From Paenibacillus faecis (GTDB taxonomy: Bacteria > Bacillota > Bacilli > Paenibacillales > Paenibacillaceae), in NCBI RefSeq assembly GCF_008084145.1, contig NZ_VSDO01000001.1, forward strand, positions 124,001 to 188,000: 64,000 bases of DNA. Direction: 5' to 3'. The notes beneath the pieces were generated by a model. That model saw only the letters and a list, made by a program, of their open reading frames with translations, had not been told where the DNA came from and did no database searches. The translations under genes were made by a program, and so were the position numbers. How positions within the stretch are numbered: the first letter of the stretch is position 1; each line of letters starts with the position of its first letter. Shown here piece by piece: positions 48,187-56,497 of this stretch.

Positions 48187-49932
48187 ATGTTTTCTGTTCT
48201 CCAAAATCTGGGGTGGTTTTTTAGGCGGGAAAAGAAGCGATACACCATCGGTCTTGTCGTCCTCATTCTGGTCGGCGTCGTGGAGCTGGCTCCCCCGAAA
48301 CTGATCGGCAACGCGATCGACAGCATCGTGGCCGGCACGATCACCTGGGGATCGCTGACCACTTATATTCTGCTGATTATCGCGCTCCTGGCCCTGATCT
48401 ATTTTGTCACGTACATATGGATGCATTCGCTGTTCGGGGGTTCCAACCTGGTGGAGCGCCTGCTGCGCACCCGGTTTATGAACCATCTGCTCGGCATGAC
48501 CCCGCCTTTCTTCGAACGCAACCGTACCGGCGACCTGATGGCCCGAGCCACCAACGATCTTCGCTCCGTGGCCACCACCGTCGGGTTCGGCATGCTGACG
48601 CTCACTGATTCCACGGCTTACTTGACGGTTATCTTCGTCGCCATGAGCACCTTGATCAGCTGGAAGCTGACGCTGGCCGCGGTCATTCCGCTCCCCTTCA
48701 TCGCCATCGCGATGAAAATTTACGGAAAGATCATCCATGAGCGCTATACCGAGGCGCAGGACGCCTTCGGCGATATGAACGACCAGGTGCTCGAATCGGT
48801 CGCCGGCATTCGGGTCATCCGCGCCTACGTTCAGGAACGCAACGATGAAAAGCGGTTCGAAGCCATAACGAACGATGTGTACCGAAAAAATCTGGCGGTC
48901 GCCAAGGTCGACGCTTTCTTCGAACCGACGATCCGCTTCTGCGTCGGGCTCAGCTATGCGATCGGCCTGACCTACGGCATTTATCTCGTGTTTCACAATG
49001 AATTGACCCTGGGTGATCTCGTTTCTTTCAACATGTACCTGGGGATGATGATCTGGCCGATGTTCGCCATCGGTGAACTCATCAACATTATGCAGCGCGG
49101 CGGCGCCTCGCTCGACCGGGTCAACGAAACCCTGAACGTCCGTCCCGACGTCGCGGACCCGGCGGAACCCGCCGATGTCCGGCAGCCCGACACGATCGAG
49201 TTTAAAGACTTCACGTTCCGCTATCCGACTTCGACCGTGAACAACCTGGAACACATTCATCTCCGCATTCCGCGGGGAGCGACGCTCGGCGTCGTCGGCC
49301 GGACCGGAAGCGGCAAGTCGACACTGCTCAAGCAACTGCTCCATGAGTACCCATTGGGGACCGGAGAGCTTACGATTTCCGACGTGCCGATCGACCGGAT
49401 CGCGCTGGACCGCCTGCACAGCTGGATCGGCTACGTTCCGCAGGAGCAGGTGCTCTTCTCCAAGACGGTCCGGCAAAATATCCAGTTCGGCCGTCCCGAC
49501 GCGCCGGACGAGATCATCATGGAGGCGATCCGGACCGCCGCGTTCGATCAGGACCTCGGCACGCTGTCCGACGGTCTGGATACGCTGGTCGGCGAGAAAG
49601 GCGTCGCCCTCTCGGGCGGGCAGAAACAGCGCGTATCGCTGGCCCGGGCCTTTATCGCCGACCCCGACATCCTGATTCTCGATGATGCCCTGTCCGCGGT
49701 CGACGCCCGGACGGAAGCGCGGATTATCGAGAATATCCGGAACAAGCGCTCCGGCAAAACGACGCTGATCTCCACGCACCGTCTGTCGGCGATCGAACAT
49801 GCCGACTGGATCGTCGTGCTGGAGAAGGGGCGTGTCATCGAAGAAGGTACCCATGAAACGCTGCTGCAGCGCGGCGGCTGGTACCGGGAACAATACGAAC
49901 GTCAGCAGGTTGAATCCAATCTGACGGACTAA
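48187..49932 (+). CDS. bmrC: Heterodimeric multidrug ABC exporter subunit, BmrC (YheI) type
   Basis: 581-aa half-transporter. Walker A GRTGSGKST and signature LSGGQKQRVSLARAF are normal, but the Walker B reads ILILDD with D500 in place of the catalytic Glu. This degenerate nucleotide site is characteristic of BmrC and of the asymmetric partner in heterodimers. Together with BmrD it exports drugs using one canonical and one non-canonical ATP site. ATG 48187 follows AAAGGAGGAAA. Transcription depends on reading through the attenuator at 48062. Confidence 0.92.
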   Translation: MFSVLQNLGWFFRREKKRYTIGLVVLILVGVVELAPPKLIGNAIDSIVAGTITWGSLTTYILLIIALLALIYFVTYIWMHSLFGGSNLVERLLRTRFMNHLLGMTPPFFERNRTGDLMARATNDLRSVATTVGFGMLTLTDSTAYLTVIFVAMSTLISWKLTLAAVIPLPFIAIAMKIYGKIIHERYTEAQDAFGDMNDQVLESVAGIRVIRAYVQERNDEKRFEAITNDVYRKNLAVAKVDAFFEPTIRFCVGLSYAIGLTYGIYLVFHNELTLGDLVSFNMYLGMMIWPMFAIGELINIMQRGGASLDRVNETLNVRPDVADPAEPADVRQPDTIEFKDFTFRYPTSTVNNLEHIHLRIPRGATLGVVGRTGSGKSTLLKQLLHEYPLGTGELTISDVPIDRIALDRLHSWIGYVPQEQVLFSKTVRQNIQFGRPDAPDEIIMEAIRTAAFDQDLGTLSDGLDTLVGEKGVALSGGQKQRVSLARAFIADPDILILDDALSAVDARTEARIIENIRNKRSGKTTLISTHRLSAIEHADWIVVLEKGRVIEEGTHETLLQRGGWYREQYERQQVESNLTD

Positions 49933-49947
49933 GGAGGTGCCTCTCGG

Positions 49948-52017
49948 ATGCACTCGAACACGGGAAAATCACTGCTCAAATACGCCCTGACGGCGAAAAA
50001 TACATTTATTCTGGCTCTCGTCATGCTGGCCATCGGCGTGGCCGCCGAACTGGCCGGGCCGTTTATCGCCCGGTCCATGATCGACGACCATATGCTGGCC
50101 ATCGAGAAGCCGTACTATGAAACCGCCGCTGCCGGAGAGTCCACCGTCAACTACGACGGGCGAACCTTCAAGCGCGGCGACAGGTTCACCGAAGGAGAAG
50201 CCCGCGGACCCGAAGTCCGGATCCTTCAAGTCGGCACCTCCTTCGTCTTCGTGGAAGCGGAGATGGGCGACGTGTCCGGCGAACGAAGCTACCGCGACGG
50301 TACGCTGATCTTAACGAAGTCCGGCCAGGTTACCGAATATCCGGCCCGGAAGCTGAACGCCGCGGAAGTGTTCGCGTTCTACCGCCCCGAAATCCCGGGG
50401 ATTTTGACGCTGGTCGGCTGGTACTTCGTGTTCCTGGCGATCTCCATCGTGATGGAATTCGGCAAGACCTACTGGCTGCAATCTTCGGCCAACAAAGTTA
50501 TCCAGAAGCTGCGGATCGACGTCTATGCCCACATCTCGCGGCTTCCGGTGAACTTCTTTGACAATCTGCCGGCGGGAAAGGTGGTGTCCCGCGTCACAAA
50601 CGACACCGAAGCCGTGAAAGATTTATTTATCGCCGTCCTCTCCAACTTCTTCTCGGGCGTCATCAACATGCTCGGGGTTTATGTGGCCCTCTTCCTGCTC
50701 GACGTCCGGCTCGGCATGATCTGTTTGTTTGTCGTGCCGATTATTTGGGCTTGGGTCGTGCTCTATCGGAAGTTCGCCACGAAGTACAACACGATTATTC
50801 GTTCCCGGCTCAGCGAAATCAACGCGATTATCAACGAGTCGATTCAAGGGATGTCGATCATCCGGATTTTCCGCCGGCAATCCCAAACCAAGGCGGAGTT
50901 CGAGAAGTTGAACGACGATTACATGACCTATCAGAACAAGATGCTGAATTTGAACGCTTTTACCTCGCATAACCTGGTCAATGTTATCCGCAACCTTGCC
51001 TTCGCCCTCGTGCTCTGGTATTTCGGATCGGCGCAGATCACGGGTTCAAGCGTAATCTCGCTGGGCGTGCTGTACGCATTCGTCGATGTGCTGGGACGGC
51101 TGTTCCAGCCGATTACCGGAATGGTGAACCAATTGGCGGCTCTCGATTCGTCGATGGTATCCGCGGGCCGCGTGTTCGCCCTGATGGATGAACCGGGCGA
51201 AGCCGTTACCGACGGCTCCATGCCGCGTTATAAAGGGAACGTCGAGTTTAAGGACGTCTCCTTCGCTTACAAGAAGGATAACGTGTTGAAGAATATCTCC
51301 TTCGAGGCGAAACAAGGTCAAACCGTCGCCCTCGTGGGCCACACCGGATCGGGAAAAAGCTCGATCATCAACTTGCTGTTCCGGTTTTACGACCCGCAAA
51401 AGGGAACGATCACCATCGACGGCCAGCCCGTCAAGGACCTGCCTAAACAGTGGATCAGGCAGCATATGGGAATCGTTCTGCAGGATCCGTACCTGTTCAC
51501 CGGAACGATCGCTTCCAATGTCAGCCTGGGCGATGAACGGATTTCCCGGGAGACGATCGAGAAAGCGTTGAAGGATGTCGGGGCCGACCGGATCCTCGCC
51601 CATTTGCCGAAGGGGCTGGATGAACCGGTAGTTGAGAAGGGCAGCACCTTGTCCGCGGGGGAACGCCAATTGATCTCCTTCGCCCGGGCGCTCGCCTTCG
51701 ATCCGGCGATCCTGATCCTCGATGAGGCGACCGCCAACATCGATACGGAGACCGAGGCGCTGATCCAGTCGGCGCTCGAGGTGCTCAAACGGGGGCGGAC
51801 CACCTTCATTATCGCCCACCGGCTGTCCACGATCCGCAGCGCGGACCTCATTCTCGTGCTGCATCGAGGTGAAATCGTGGAGCGCGGAACGCACGACGAA
51901 CTGCTTGCGCTCGGCGGCCGATATTATCAGATGTATCGGCTGCAAGCGGGCGGCGATACCCCGGCGCTCGGCGGACTTCCCGGACATATAACGGAACCGG
52001 CCACCGGCCGCATTTAA
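49948..52017 (+). CDS. bmrD: Heterodimeric multidrug ABC exporter subunit, BmrD (YheH) type
   Basis: 689-aa half-transporter. Between helices 1 and 2 it has an extra extracellular insert (about residues 45-145, beginning LAIEKPYYETAAAGE), as BmrD does. The Walker B is canonical (LILDEATANID) while its signature is altered to LSAGERQLISFARAL. Thus the canonical ATP site combines this Walker motifs with the LSGGQ of BmrC, and the degenerate one the reverse. ATG 49948 is 15 bp after bmrC with AAGGAGGTG in the gap. Ends with GHITEPATGRI. Confidence 0.93.
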   Translation: MHSNTGKSLLKYALTAKNTFILALVMLAIGVAAELAGPFIARSMIDDHMLAIEKPYYETAAAGESTVNYDGRTFKRGDRFTEGEARGPEVRILQVGTSFVFVEAEMGDVSGERSYRDGTLILTKSGQVTEYPARKLNAAEVFAFYRPEIPGILTLVGWYFVFLAISIVMEFGKTYWLQSSANKVIQKLRIDVYAHISRLPVNFFDNLPAGKVVSRVTNDTEAVKDLFIAVLSNFFSGVINMLGVYVALFLLDVRLGMICLFVVPIIWAWVVLYRKFATKYNTIIRSRLSEINAIINESIQGMSIIRIFRRQSQTKAEFEKLNDDYMTYQNKMLNLNAFTSHNLVNVIRNLAFALVLWYFGSAQITGSSVISLGVLYAFVDVLGRLFQPITGMVNQLAALDSSMVSAGRVFALMDEPGEAVTDGSMPRYKGNVEFKDVSFAYKKDNVLKNISFEAKQGQTVALVGHTGSGKSSIINLLFRFYDPQKGTITIDGQPVKDLPKQWIRQHMGIVLQDPYLFTGTIASNVSLGDERISRETIEKALKDVGADRILAHLPKGLDEPVVEKGSTLSAGERQLISFARALAFDPAILILDEATANIDTETEALIQSALEVLKRGRTTFIIAHRLSTIRSADLILVLHRGEIVERGTHDELLALGGRYYQMYRLQAGGDTPALGGLPGHITEPATGRI

Positions 52018-52023
52018 CGAATC

Positions 52024-52078
52024 AAAAAGAGGGTGTCCCCAAAGTCATCAACGATGACCGGGGACGACCCTCTTTTTC
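52024..52078. terminator. Bidirectional terminator between bmrD and TPP enzyme
   Basis: AAAAAGAGGGTGTCCCC pairs with GGGGACGACCCTCTTTTT (one mismatch) around a 20-base loop. Confidence 0.9.
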
Positions 52079-52079
52079 A

Positions 52080-53708
52080 TTAGTCCAGCTTCATTTCGCG
52101 TGCCAAAGATGACGGAATTTCTTCTTTATCCACGAGGACGTCGATTACGAAAGGCTTGTTGGAACCCAATGCCCGTTTAAACACCTGTTTAAATTCGTCA
52201 AGCGTCGAACAAGCTGCGCTGTCCGCCCCCATCGAAGCCGCGTATGCGGCAACATCAAGCGGTTGTTTGAAAATCGTGCCGTCCGTTCGACCGGTAAACT
52301 GTCTCATCCCTTTCAACGCCATATCCAGTTGTCCGTTATTGATGACGATAAAAATGACCGGCAGCTGCTCCGCCACACAGGTGTTGATTTCGGAGCCCAA
52401 CATAAATACACAGCCGTCTCCCGTCAGACAGATAACGTTTTGTTCTTGATCGGCGAATCTCGCCCCAATCGCCATTCCGATGGCATTCGCCATGGAAGCG
52501 AAATAGGAATCGAAGAAAAATTTCACGCCGGGCTTTAAATCCAGCCAACGGACGGCATGGTAACCGTGGGCGCCGTCATCGGCGAAAACCATCGTGTTTT
52601 CGGGGATCATATCACCGACCGCTTGGCAGACTTCGGCAACGGAGAGATTTTGCAACACAGGCAACGGGTCGTGATAAGTCTTCGCTGTATGTACTTTGGC
52701 GGGCTCATTAGGATATAAACGTAAAATCTCCTCCAGATTGGTTCGTAGGTCTCCGAATATATGAAGGTATTTCGACTTTATAATTCCTCCCATAAACTCA
52801 TGGGCAATATCGAATTGGATGATCTCCCCGGGATAATAGGAACGGTCCAAGCCTGCTAAAGCGGTATCGCTAAGGCGCGACCCCATCACCAAAAGCAAGT
52901 CGACGCCGGATTTCAATAAATCCTTGGCCTTTTGATGTCCGCCTAAACCAAAGGGTCCGTAATAAAGAGGGTGCGCGGAATAAACACTTCCCTTTCCTCC
53001 GGGAGTCGTGACAATGGGGATATGAAAAGTCTCGGCAAATGCCGCCAATTCCTTCTGCGCTCCGGAAAGCACCACACCTTTACCCGCAAGAATTACCGGT
53101 TTACGGGCCTTTCGAAGCCGAAGAATCGCCTCCTCCAAATTGGTGGCTATGTAATTCACATTCCCGGATGGTAGCTGCACCAACGAGTCGCTGACGGGAG
53201 AGATCATAACATCAAATGGAATGCAAAGGTGAACCGGTCCTTTTCTGCCGGTCATCGCCTCGCGCAAAGCATAGGTCAGGATGGCGGGAAAAGTATCGCC
53301 TCGCGTAACCATTGTACTGAACAAAGTGACCGGCTTCATGATTTCCGCCAAATCGATGCCGTATTGCGAAGAATCTTGGCATTGCGGAATCCCTAATTCG
53401 GCCGCCGATTGATGACCCGTTATAAAGAGCACGGGTAAACCGTTCATTTTGGCGTGCGCTGCGGCAGTGACGAGATTGGTGCCGCCCGGACCGGAAGTTG
53501 CGACGACCACGCCTAACTTATGGTTCGTAAATGCATAGCCCCCCGCACTAAATCCCGACCCGCTCTCATGCCTTCCCAAAATAAATTCGATATCCTGGTT
53601 CCCGAATTCCAATATCAAAGGAGCTATCGATTTACCCGGAATTCCAAAAGCGTGTTTTATGCCAAGATTAACTAAGGTCTCAACTAAGAGCTGGACAACG
53701 TTTTTCAC
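52080..53708 (-). CDS. Thiamine-diphosphate enzyme of the acetolactate synthase/benzoylformate decarboxylase superfamily
   Basis: 542-aa ThDP enzyme with the three usual domains: N-terminal pyrimidine-binding (HAFGIPGKSIAPLILEF; catalytic Glu in GRHESGSGFSAGG), central TPP_M (about 185-320), and C-terminal pyrophosphate-binding (GDGCVFMLGSEINTC...VINNGQLD, the GDG-N motif). Substrate cannot be read from sequence; acetolactate synthase, oxalyl-CoA or indolepyruvate decarboxylase are all candidates. Start GTG 53708 overlaps the kinase stop (GTGA), 8 bases after GAGGAG. Being translationally coupled to a sensor kinase is unusual. Confidence 0.85.
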   Translation of the reverse strand: MKNVVQLLVETLVNLGIKHAFGIPGKSIAPLILEFGNQDIEFILGRHESGSGFSAGGYAFTNHKLGVVVATSGPGGTNLVTAAAHAKMNGLPVLFITGHQSAAELGIPQCQDSSQYGIDLAEIMKPVTLFSTMVTRGDTFPAILTYALREAMTGRKGPVHLCIPFDVMISPVSDSLVQLPSGNVNYIATNLEEAILRLRKARKPVILAGKGVVLSGAQKELAAFAETFHIPIVTTPGGKGSVYSAHPLYYGPFGLGGHQKAKDLLKSGVDLLLVMGSRLSDTALAGLDRSYYPGEIIQFDIAHEFMGGIIKSKYLHIFGDLRTNLEEILRLYPNEPAKVHTAKTYHDPLPVLQNLSVAEVCQAVGDMIPENTMVFADDGAHGYHAVRWLDLKPGVKFFFDSYFASMANAIGMAIGARFADQEQNVICLTGDGCVFMLGSEINTCVAEQLPVIFIVINNGQLDMALKGMRQFTGRTDGTIFKQPLDVAAYAASMGADSAACSTLDEFKQVFKRALGSNKPFVIDVLVDKEEIPSSLAREMKLD

Positions 53709-55312
53709 AAAGAACACTCCTCTAATATATTTGTCAAAGGTAAATGAATATTGAAATCCGTCCCTGTACCCAATATAGAATCGATAGTAATTTCTCCGTG
53801 ATGATTATTGATAATCCGGTAGGAAACCGACAGCCCTAGCCCCGTTCCATGTTCCTTCGTGGTAAAGAAAGGATTTTGGATTTTGGTCAGGTTCTCTGGA
53901 CTAATCCCGCTGCCGTTGTCTGAAATGGTTATGATTAAATGGTTACGATTTTTCCGCGTTTTTAAGGTTACGGCCTCGTTAGGCTGCGAAGCTTCGACGG
54001 CGTTTTGCAAAATATTGATCAAGACCTGTTTGATCTGCGCGGCATCCGCAAATAAAATATCCTCGTCGGTGGTTTGATAATCCCGGACATACCGGATATC
54101 GTGCAGCGCAGCCTGTCCTTCCATCACACGAAGCACATTGTCAAGAAACTCATTGATTTTAATCGGCTTCACGATCGGGACAGAAGGTTTGGACATCGTG
54201 ACAAAGTCGGAAACGAGGTTCTTGACGCGCTCCAGTTCTTCATAGACATATCCCATATATTTCGCGGTTAGGGGATCGAGCCGCTGCGACCGAATCATTT
54301 GCACAAAGCCCATAATCACGGTAAGCGGGTTGCGTATTTCGTGTGCCAAACCGGCCGCCAATTTGCCGATCGCGGACAGTTTCTCGCTGACAATCACCTG
54401 CTGCTCCAGTAAATAGCGCTCGGTAATATCCCGAAGCTGAGCATAAGCACCTTGAAGGACGCCATTTTCAAAAATAGGTATAATGTCAACAAGACAAACG
54501 GTATGGATCCCTCTGACATTATAGTGGACCTCGATGCCCCGCTGCCGCTGTCCCTTCGCAATCGTTTCCGCGATATGCGGTCCAAGCTCCGAGATAGGAA
54601 GAGCGGACTGTCCTACCGCAACCAGGTCCGGAATCATGGATTGCGCGATATGGTTAACATCTACGATCACACCGCATTGATCGACCAAGAGAATACCGGT
54701 ATCCAGGTTATTTACCATCAGATGGTGCAAATTTAATTGGCGCTGGTTCGTTTTTCTGAGGATGAGCTCCCGCCTCATCGATTCCACCATATTGACCAAC
54801 ATAGCAAGCTGGTACTTGCTGAAATCGACAACGCTCGTCATCAGGGAGATGGTTCCTTCCAAGACCCCATGATCGCTCGGAAATGAAAAAGGAACGCTTT
54901 GGCAGGCGGAATCGTGCAATACCAGATGGAAATGATCCTTGCCCACGGTTTGAAAAGGAATCTTCTTGTCCAGGGCGATCAGCGTCGCGCAAATGCCCAC
55001 TTCCCGTTCAAGCATCAAACTCCCTTCTTTAATGTTTAACTGCGACAGATTTTCTTTCATGATCCGATCACCGAAGGAATCAATCACCACCCCTTCATCA
55101 TCGGTGACCAGAAATAACACCATTTGACCGTTGAGCAACTTAATGGTGTTCTCTCCAAGAACTTTCGTCACCTCTAAAATGTCGGCATATCGGCTTTTTT
55201 GCTTTTGTAGATGTTCTTCAGACACGGTCGTTAAGGGAGACGGGATATCTGTTGGTTGCATTCCGTTTGCCAAACAACGCCGACGTATCTCCGCAAGGAA
55301 GCAGTTTTCCAT
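53705..55312 (-). CDS. Orphan sensor histidine kinase with PAS domain (NtrB/KinB-like)
   Basis: 535-aa cytosolic kinase: no membrane helix. The N-terminal 190 residues resemble a GAF-type sensor as found in AcoR-type regulators (LFLVTDDEGVVIDSFGDRIM, GKDHFHLVLHDSACQSVP). A PAS domain follows (about 215-330, LDTGILLVDQCGVIVDVNH), then H box GLAHEIRNPLTVIMGF, N box NILQNAVEASQ, DNGSGI and GTGLGLSVS. No response regulator is nearby; the only partner is the coupled ThDP enzyme. ATG 55312 follows GGGGG at 10 bases. Possibly a sporulation-type kinase or a sensor of the enzyme's substrate. Confidence 0.88.
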   Translation of the reverse strand: MENCFLAEIRRRCLANGMQPTDIPSPLTTVSEEHLQKQKSRYADILEVTKVLGENTIKLLNGQMVLFLVTDDEGVVIDSFGDRIMKENLSQLNIKEGSLMLEREVGICATLIALDKKIPFQTVGKDHFHLVLHDSACQSVPFSFPSDHGVLEGTISLMTSVVDFSKYQLAMLVNMVESMRRELILRKTNQRQLNLHHLMVNNLDTGILLVDQCGVIVDVNHIAQSMIPDLVAVGQSALPISELGPHIAETIAKGQRQRGIEVHYNVRGIHTVCLVDIIPIFENGVLQGAYAQLRDITERYLLEQQVIVSEKLSAIGKLAAGLAHEIRNPLTVIMGFVQMIRSQRLDPLTAKYMGYVYEELERVKNLVSDFVTMSKPSVPIVKPIKINEFLDNVLRVMEGQAALHDIRYVRDYQTTDEDILFADAAQIKQVLINILQNAVEASQPNEAVTLKTRKNRNHLIITISDNGSGISPENLTKIQNPFFTTKEHGTGLGLSVSYRIINNHHGEITIDSILGTGTDFNIHLPLTNILEECSL

Positions 55313-55465
55313 ATGTTTCGTACCCCCAAAATTACGAATTGTACTTATTCCCTGCAGCTTACAGTAAATAGTTCTCCGCTTTCCGCTCAAACCCCTTCTT
55401 CATTTCGACTTGATCTTACAAATAAATTGTGAATCCACCATTATCTTCAATTCGAAAAATGACCT

Positions 55466-56242
55466 CTAAAACTCCTTACGTCGGAATTCATTGGGGGTTA
55501 CTCCGTATTCTTTTTTGAACACGCGATAGAATGAGCGCAAGCTGTTGAAGCCGGAATCAAACGCGATATCGGTGACCGGATTTGTAGTGGATACCAGCAG
55601 CATATGTGCGAAGGCTGCCCGTTGGCCGTTGATGTAATCGCGAAAAGAGATGCGGAATTGCTCGGAGAAGATGCGGGAAATCATGAATTTGCTGATACCC
55701 AGCTCGATGGACAGCTTGTTCAGGTTGATGGGTTCTAAAAAATGCATGTCGATATAAGTCAGAATTTTGGGAATGAGCTCCATGTCTTTCTTGTAATCTA
55801 TTTTTTTCAAGGACAATAATGGCAGAGCATGTCCTAGTATGACCGAAATGTAAGCCTTGAGCAGACGTTGATCGCGCTGTTCTTGATATAGTTTATACAA
55901 CGTTGTCGTGAGATCAGGCAGCAACGGATGATTAGCGGCTACGGAATGGTCCGGGATATGGTGAAGCAAGTCCCCCGTATAATCTCCTGGAAATGTGGCG
56001 TCAAAAAAGATCAACAGGATCTCGTTCTTCTCTGTGGTTTTGTAGCTATGGGGCTGATTGGGGAATATGATCGCCACGTCTCCCGCGGATAAAACATATT
56101 CTCTGCCATTGATGTGGATATGAATGCTGCCTGTCAAGACCGTCGCGATTTCAATATTTTTATGGAGATGCAGAGGATAGGTGTTATTGGTGGAAATAAA
56201 GGAATGAAACGCCTGGTCGCGATGCTGATATTTTATTTTCAT
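55466..56242 (-). CDS. AraC-family transcriptional regulator with cupin sensor domain
   Basis: 258-aa regulator. N-terminal cupin (about 10-90: YPLHLHKNIEIATVLTGSIHI, DVAIIFPNQPHSY) binds a small ligand; C-terminal two-HTH AraC domain (about 150-255) ends DIAFDSGFNSLRSFYRVFKKEYGVTPNEFR. It is divergent from the pectate-lyase-like gene, the usual layout for control of carbohydrate-degrading genes, so that gene is a likely target. ATG 56242; ribosome site GGAGGAAGC. Confidence 0.92.
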   Translation of the reverse strand: MKIKYQHRDQAFHSFISTNNTYPLHLHKNIEIATVLTGSIHIHINGREYVLSAGDVAIIFPNQPHSYKTTEKNEILLIFFDATFPGDYTGDLLHHIPDHSVAANHPLLPDLTTTLYKLYQEQRDQRLLKAYISVILGHALPLLSLKKIDYKKDMELIPKILTYIDMHFLEPINLNKLSIELGISKFMISRIFSEQFRISFRDYINGQRAAFAHMLLVSTTNPVTDIAFDSGFNSLRSFYRVFKKEYGVTPNEFRRKEF

Positions 56243-56497
56243 AGCTTCCTCCCTATCGGCATCTTGCCTATCTCAAGCAGCGGGGTTCTGCCGTATTAAG
56301 AATATATTATGGATTTGCTCCATGCGGTACAAGGACCAAGAGCAATAATTGGCACAAAAAAGCGGCGGTTTTGGCAGGTAATGAAGTCCTAAAAGCTTTA
56401 AAGTAGAGCCGAGGACCATAACATTCCACTGAAAGGAGGAAGTATAGCAGGATCCTCTGTCGATCGATTACGGGGGGATCTTTGTTATACGTCAAAC

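Noticed and set aside
48082..49953. 623-codon minus-strand frame opposite bmrC
   Set aside because: Antisense shadow of a clear ABC transporter gene; no family motifs.
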